Source: Mucilaginibacter ginsenosidivorax
GTDB lineage: Bacteria; Bacteroidota; Bacteroidia; Sphingobacteriales; Sphingobacteriaceae
Direction: 5' to 3'
Length of the DNA stretch: 64,000 nucleotides
Assembly (NCBI RefSeq): GCF_007971525.1
Contig: NZ_CP042437.1
Span: 744,001 to 808,000 of the forward strand
Shown here: positions 62,556 through 64,000 of the stretch, in pieces
How positions within the stretch are numbered: the stretch's first letter is position 1
Layout: the number at the start of each line of letters is the position of its first letter
Made by a program: the position numbers and the translations under genes
Notes under the pieces: generated by a model
Databases searched by the model: none
What the model saw: the letters and a program-made list of their open reading frames with translations, nothing else
Told to the model about the DNA's origin: nothing

Positions 62556-62858
62556 CTAATTAAAATTAAAGGCCATTGGTAGCGTGCTGTGTATCTGTGC
62601 TTCAAAAAGCCCCAGGTAAATACAGTACCAGGATATCATTTGCAGTATCAGCAACTGGCGGTGCCTTTTGTAACCTTGCGTTTCAAACGCAATGGTATCA
62701 TTGCCGGCAGTAACAAAAAACCTTACTTCGCCCTTGCTGGGTTTAAAGGTTGACCTTAGCATATCAAACGCTTTAACTTTTAGCTTGCTATTCGGATCAT
62801 GAATGGTGCCGTCTTTTAAAGCTTCGTTTTTTGAAATGGATATCAGGTAGTTGGACAT
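62556..62858 (-). CDS. hypothetical protein, 100 aa
   Basis: Start ATG at 62858 (MSNYLISISKNEALKDGTIH). Basic, with a central beta-like part KVKAFDMLRSTFKPSKGEVR followed by FFVTAGNDTIAFETQG and a hydrophobic C-terminal stretch LLILQMISWYCIYLGLFEAQ. I do not recognise a family. Coding support is modest. Confidence 0.5.
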   Translation of the reverse strand: MSNYLISISKNEALKDGTIHDPNSKLKVKAFDMLRSTFKPSKGEVRFFVTAGNDTIAFETQGYKRHRQLLILQMISWYCIYLGLFEAQIHSTLPMAFNFN

Positions 62859-63092
62859 AACAGTATATTGTTTTTCAGGGTAAAAAACAGGCAACAATTT
62901 TTACTCCAAAAACCTAAATAACAAAGCGGCATAAACCTTTTATGTTTATACCGCTTATAAATTTTACAAAAGTTTCCTTTAGTTAAATATAATTAATCAA
63001 TATTTAACATCTAAAAAACTCGTTATGAGCAAAGTGTAGCAATTACTGTATGATAAACCCACATGTGTTAGGTTTATAGCACAACTATTAAA

Positions 63093-63461
63093 TTATACGG
63101 CCACCGCGCTTTTATTGCGCAGTTCTTCATAAAGCAATATTACCTTACGTTGCAGGTTGGCAATCTCCGCTTCACGATCAACAAGTTTTTTTTGAGCTAC
63201 GCTGAGGTTTGATGGGGTAAGGTCAATTTCTTCTGCATCAAGTGCAAGCAGGTTTACCACATTCAGTTCAAATATATTTGCAATTTGTTCAAGACGCGAT
63301 AAGTTGATATCCGTGACACCTGTTTCTATTTTTGAAAACGCCGGGATAGAAATACCTAACCGGTTTGCTACATCTTCCTGACTCCAACCATGCTGGTGGC
63401 GTAGGGTACGAATGTTTTTGCCGACAAACTTATTTGTCTTCTTTTTTGTAATCTCGCTCAT
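63093..63461 (-). CDS. XRE-family helix-turn-helix regulator
   Basis: 122 residues. HTH_3 domain at about 12-70: IRTLRHQHGWSQEDVANRLG, ISIPAFSKIETGVTDINLSR and LEQIANIFELNVVNLLAL. A C-terminal coiled coil (about 85-115; LVDREAEIANLQRKVILLYE) probably dimerises it. No toxin, restriction or phage gene adjoins, so its targets are unknown. Confidence 0.88.
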   Translation of the reverse strand: MSEITKKKTNKFVGKNIRTLRHQHGWSQEDVANRLGISIPAFSKIETGVTDINLSRLEQIANIFELNVVNLLALDAEEIDLTPSNLSVAQKKLVDREAEIANLQRKVILLYEELRNKSAVAV

Positions 63462-63611
63462 TTGTGGGGTATCAATAATAAATTAGTTCAAAAACATAAC
63501 CAAACGTTATGCCATTGTTAATTTACCTTAAAATATACACCCGTCCCGCACAATCGATTGGGGACGGGAGCGAGAACGGGGAAACAATTCCACAAAATGT
63601 GGGATTAACTG

Positions 63612-64000
63612 TTAGTTTATATTATTGATTATATACAGCTTGGCAAATTTAAGTAACAGTTGCTTTTGGCCAATTTCTTTAAAAAAAATGGTTGCTTTAA
63701 CATCGGGTTTGTTACCCTCCAGGCTAAGTACCTTGCCAAAGCCAAAACGTTCGTGTTCAACTTCCATACCTACCTGTAGGTTTGAGGTATCGGACGGTTT
63801 AAAGCCTGCCGACACCACATGAGCCTTAGCCAATATCGATGTTGTTTTTATTGGTGCCGATGTTGCCGGCTTGGGTTTCGAAAATGCATCGGCCTGCTTA
63901 TTCCCCCCTCCTGTCCAGGCCTTGCGCTCATCGTCAAAAAATGGATTGTTACTGGTTGTTGTTTTGGCGCTATAGTCAAGTTCAAGGTATTTGGCATCTA
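63612..64000 (-). CDS. uvrD/pcrA: UvrD/PcrA-type DNA helicase, C-terminal end only
   Basis: The minus-strand frame is open from the window edge to the stop at 63612 (about 129 codons). It reads DAKYLELDYSAKTTTS, an unstructured linker, then the Tudor-like C-terminal module LQVGMEVEHERFGFGKVLSL followed by KATIFFKEIGQKQLLLKFAK, typical of UvrD/PcrA helicases, where it binds RNA polymerase. Helicase motifs lie outside. Starts inside the window (for example a TTG at 63833) are internal. Confidence 0.85.
   Translation of the reverse strand, partial: DAKYLELDYSAKTTTSNNPFFDDERKAWTGGGNKQADAFSKPKPATSAPIKTTSILAKAHVVSAGFKPSDTSNLQVGMEVEHERFGFGKVLSLEGNKPDVKATIFFKEIGQKQLLLKFAKLYIINNIN

Overview
The window reads as a chromosomal segment of a Bacteroidota bacterium, most likely Sphingobacteriaceae (Mucilaginibacter/Pedobacter-like). 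Pointers are a BlaI regulator with M56 antirepressors carrying TonB-like tails, a heptose pathway with separate kinase and adenylyltransferase genes, PorT-type barrels, many lipoproteins, a YfhO protein, few Shine-Dalgarno sites, one promoter matching the Bacteroidota TTTG-N19-TAnnTTTG pattern, and several families of intergenic palindromes. No tRNA, rRNA, CRISPR array or intact insertion sequence was seen.

Layout. 1-8.5 kb: folK (cut by the window edge), sppA, a collagen-like lipoprotein, a nitrilase-fold hydrolase, an ankyrin protein and a PolX-type protein whose polymerase site looks degenerate. 8.6-12.1 kb: an ADP-heptose/LPS-core run (heptose-7-P kinase, GmhA, heptose-1-P adenylyltransferase, heptosyltransferase). 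12.2-15.4 kb: outer-membrane barrel, SixA-like phosphatase, DUF2200 protein, dprA with an echo of its 3' end in the neighbouring spacer. 15.6-19.7 kb: a BlaI-type repressor preceded by three identical palindromes lying on its promoter, then two tandem M56/BlaR1 paralogues. 20.3-23.2 kb: small membrane protein, rsmG, ECF sigma factor and a glycosyltransferase.

23.4-32.0 kb is an accessory island, all on the + strand: two Rpn-family nuclease genes, each followed by an extra C-terminal fragment of the same family, bracket a four-gene run. Genes 1 and 3 of that run look like ClyA/xenorhabdolysin-type alpha pore-forming toxin subunits, gene 2 is a 785-residue protein with a long hydrophobic alanine-rich stretch, and gene 4 is unknown. 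32.2-58.1 kb is mostly housekeeping and envelope/exoenzyme genes: tgt, LptF/G permease, EamA transporter, polysaccharide deacetylase, S9, M1, M28 and M20 peptidases, SlyD, a YyaL-type thioredoxin-fold protein, a single-domain response regulator, YfhO and a GH2 enzyme. Two microsatellites (12 x 8 bp and 15 x 7 bp) lie just upstream of the M28 and YfhO genes.

58.6-60.4 kb holds the most unusual locus: five consecutive minus-strand genes for exported proteins. Four are only 47-56 residues long and all end in the motif [FAP][KR][KRA]DL[GA]xAD. The fifth carries 20 tandem copies of a 13/15-residue version of the same motif, with the protein sequence invariant while the codons vary. I do not recognise the family. 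A divergent TPR protein with a histidine-kinase DHp-like end but no ATPase domain lies beside it. The window closes with a small unknown gene, an XRE regulator and the 3' end of a UvrD/PcrA-type helicase gene.
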